A DNA stretch of 7,741 nucleotides, from positions 1 through 7,741 of the forward strand of contig CALCQT010000578.1 of assembly GCA_937894825.1 (NCBI GenBank). Reading direction: 5' to 3'. The translations under genes and the position numbers were made by a program. Numbering within the stretch: the stretch's first letter is position 1; every line of letters begins with the position of its first letter. Below the pieces are notes generated by a model. The model worked only from the letters and a program-made list of their open reading frames with translations. It did not search any database and had not been told where the DNA came from. The DNA comes from an uncultured Anaerolineaceae bacterium. Its GTDB lineage: Bacteria; Chloroflexota; Anaerolineae; Anaerolineales; Anaerolineaceae. Shown here piece after piece: positions 6,722 through 7,741 of this stretch.

Positions 6722-6751
6722 ATTATATAATAGTAAATGACTTATAGTCAG
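6722..6751 (-). promoter_or_regulatory. Predicted promoter of the SDR gene
   Basis: Read on the minus strand, CTGACT (6746-6751, four of six bases of the -35 consensus) is followed after 18 bases by a perfect -10 box TATAAT (6722-6727). The transcript would start near 6715, giving a leader of about 60 bases. The -10 lies inside the 10-base palindrome ATTATATAAT (6722-6731), so a plus-strand TATAAT also exists there. Confidence 0.5.
6738..6750. promoter_or_regulatory. Candidate TetR operator between the divergent genes
   Basis: TGACT-TAT-AGTCA is a dyad with 5-base perfect arms, flanked by two direct copies of AGTAAAT (6732-6738 and 6750-6756). It overlaps the predicted -35 box of the SDR gene and lies upstream of the TetR gene, so a bound repressor could block SDR transcription. 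TetR proteins usually bind such dyads next to divergent target genes. The link is inferred from position and symmetry. Confidence 0.45.
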
Positions 6752-6774
6752 TAAATTATAATAAGAATATTCAT

Positions 6775-6805
6775 TTGACAAGAGATCAACATTGATCCGT
6801 TTAAT
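6775..6805 (+). promoter_or_regulatory. Possible promoter of the TetR gene
   Basis: A perfect -35 box TTGACA (6775-6780) is followed after 19 bases by TTTAAT (6800-6805), a five-of-six -10 match. The start of transcription would fall near 6812, which leaves too little leader for translation from 6820 and fits the later start at 6853. The long spacer lowers confidence. Confidence 0.38.
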
Positions 6806-6852
6806 ATGTAAATAAATCTATGTCAAATTCGAACGATAAGGAAATGAAAAAA

Positions 6853-7485
6853 ATGGGCATAACCGACAGGCGTGCACGTGAAAAAGAACAGCGCCGGAAT
6901 GATATCATCGACGCGGCTGAAAGAATCTTTTTCATTAAAGGCTTTGAAGAGGCAACCATCGATGAAGTTGCTGAATTGGCCGAACTTAGTAAGGGTACCA
7001 TTTATCTTTACTTTAAAAGTAAAAATGACTTGGCTCTTGCCATAAATACCCGAGGGCAAAAGAAATTAATGCTGCTGTTTCGGTCCATGTTGCCGGGCTG
7101 CCATAGTGGTTTTGAAAAATTGGAGGGAATTGTCCGGTCGTACATTGACTTCTTTAATGTCTATCCTGACTATGCCAAGCTGGCCTTGAAATTCGGTCCG
7201 TTCCACCTCGACAAAGCTGATCAGACGTCGATGGAATACGCTCATGAGCTGGAGAATTACTACACTCTGCTTTTTTCCGTTTTCGACGAGGGCATTAAAG
7301 ACGGATCCATCAATCCGCAAGTGGATAAAAAATCTGTCATTTCATTCATCTGGGGATCGATACTTGGGATCATGAAGCTCCAACAACTTGGGGATCATGA
7401 AATACTGAACCGATGGTTGGATATAAAAGCAGTCAATAACTTTGAATATATCTCAAAAATGATGGAACAACTCATAAAAAGATAA
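6853..7485 (+). CDS. TetR/AcrR-family transcriptional regulator
   Basis: A 210-residue repressor. The N-terminal helix-turn-helix spans about residues 12-60, with the family pattern of an AAERIFFIKGF helix, a TIDEVAELAELSKGTIYLYF recognition region and the following K-S-K-N-D-L. The rest is the helical ligand-binding and dimer domain, too variable to predict a ligand. I place the start at 6853 because AAGGA (6838-6842) lies ten bases upstream and the protein then begins MGITDRRAREKEQRR, a common N-terminus in this group. In-frame ATGs at 6820 (adding 11 residues, no ribosome site) and 6844 (directly abutting AAGGAA) are less likely. Divergent from the SDR gene with a dyad in the shared promoter region, so autoregulation and SDR repression are likely. 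A short TTCCGGAA palindrome then TTTT follows the stop but is too small to call a terminator. Confidence 0.9.
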   Translation: MGITDRRAREKEQRRNDIIDAAERIFFIKGFEEATIDEVAELAELSKGTIYLYFKSKNDLALAINTRGQKKLMLLFRSMLPGCHSGFEKLEGIVRSYIDFFNVYPDYAKLALKFGPFHLDKADQTSMEYAHELENYYTLLFSVFDEGIKDGSINPQVDKKSVISFIWGSILGIMKLQQLGDHEILNRWLDIKAVNNFEYISKMMEQLIKR

Positions 7486-7610
7486 TCTTTCCGGAATTTT
7501 GCATCCTGTTTCGTTGGACTGGATTTTTTCTTTTTTATCCTGTGCTAAACTTGAATAAAGAAGTCAAATACTATTACAAATCGGTTTTCTGAATAATACA
7601 GGGTGAAACC

Positions 7611-7741
7611 ATGTTAAATACAATTCGAAAAATCAATTTAAAAACTGCCGGGATCCTGGCAATCGTTTTTTACTTGTTAACTATTCTGCTCCATATTCTG
7701 GTGCTCACCGGCGTTCTCTCTTACCAATTGGTTAACGGCGG
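7611..7741 (+). CDS. Unidentified membrane protein, 5' end only
   Basis: The frame opens at an ATG preceded by GGGTGA (7601-7606, four bases away) and stays open to the window edge: 43 codons plus two bases. A short basic start (MLNTIRKINLK) is followed by a long hydrophobic run, about residues 13-37, typical of a first membrane helix or uncleaved signal anchor, then SYQLVNGG at the edge. I do not recognise the family with confidence. A possible extended -10 element, TG-TGC-TAAACT (7541-7551), lies 60 bases upstream without a clear -35 box, so the gene may have its own promoter, separate from the TetR gene 125 bases before it. Confidence 0.65.
   Translation, partial: MLNTIRKINLKTAGILAIVFYLLTILLHILVLTGVLSYQLVNG

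Noticed and set aside
7486..7540. T-rich stretch after the TetR gene as an intrinsic terminator
   Set aside because: There are T-runs, but the only nearby stems are TTCCGGAA without a loop and a 4-bp ATCC/GGAT pair, too weak to support a call.
1..7741. CRISPR array, tRNA/rRNA genes, transposase or phage genes, defence system
   Set aside because: No regularly spaced repeats, no tRNA-like cloverleaf, and no protein with transposase, integrase, nuclease or toxin-antitoxin features was seen on either strand.

Overview
The window reads as chromosomal DNA from a low-to-moderate-GC member of the Bacillota, most likely class Clostridia. Strong AGGAGG-type ribosome binding sites, TTG/ATG start choices, an AT-rich promoter region and the style of the ABC exporter and regulator proteins support this. 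No genus can be named from the sequence alone. There are six complete protein genes and one gene cut by the right edge. I found no rRNA, tRNA, CRISPR array, insertion sequence or phage gene.

Left part (1-4280): an apparent operon of a MarR-family regulator and two ABC exporter half-transporters, ended by a probable intrinsic terminator at 4227-4277. The two ABC genes overlap by 14 bases. Their ATPase domains are complementary in their defects: the first lacks the catalytic Glu and the switch His, and the second has these but a non-canonical signature (LSQGQ). This is the pattern of heterodimeric multidrug-type exporters with one live and one degenerate ATP site. A hairpin and a separate 13-base dyad lie between marR and the first ABC gene and are candidates for regulating the pair.

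Middle (4281-5662): a CPBP-family (CAAX-protease-like) intramembrane metalloprotease with all three motifs, probably transcribed alone. It is followed by a 345-base gene-free stretch that is rich in inverted repeats and contains a strong but orphan Shine-Dalgarno sequence.

Right part (5663-7741): a divergent pair, an extended SDR NAD(P)-dependent epimerase/reductase on the minus strand and a TetR-family regulator on the plus strand. They share a 167-base or longer AT-rich promoter region with a dyad TGACT-TAT-AGTCA that overlaps the predicted -35 box of the SDR gene. This suggests that the TetR protein controls the SDR gene. The window ends in the first 43 codons of an unidentified membrane protein.

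Overall this is a regulated efflux module next to a regulated small-molecule-modifying enzyme. Most of it belongs to known families. The least explained parts are the intergenic stretch 5318-5662 and the linker insertion in the second ABC protein.
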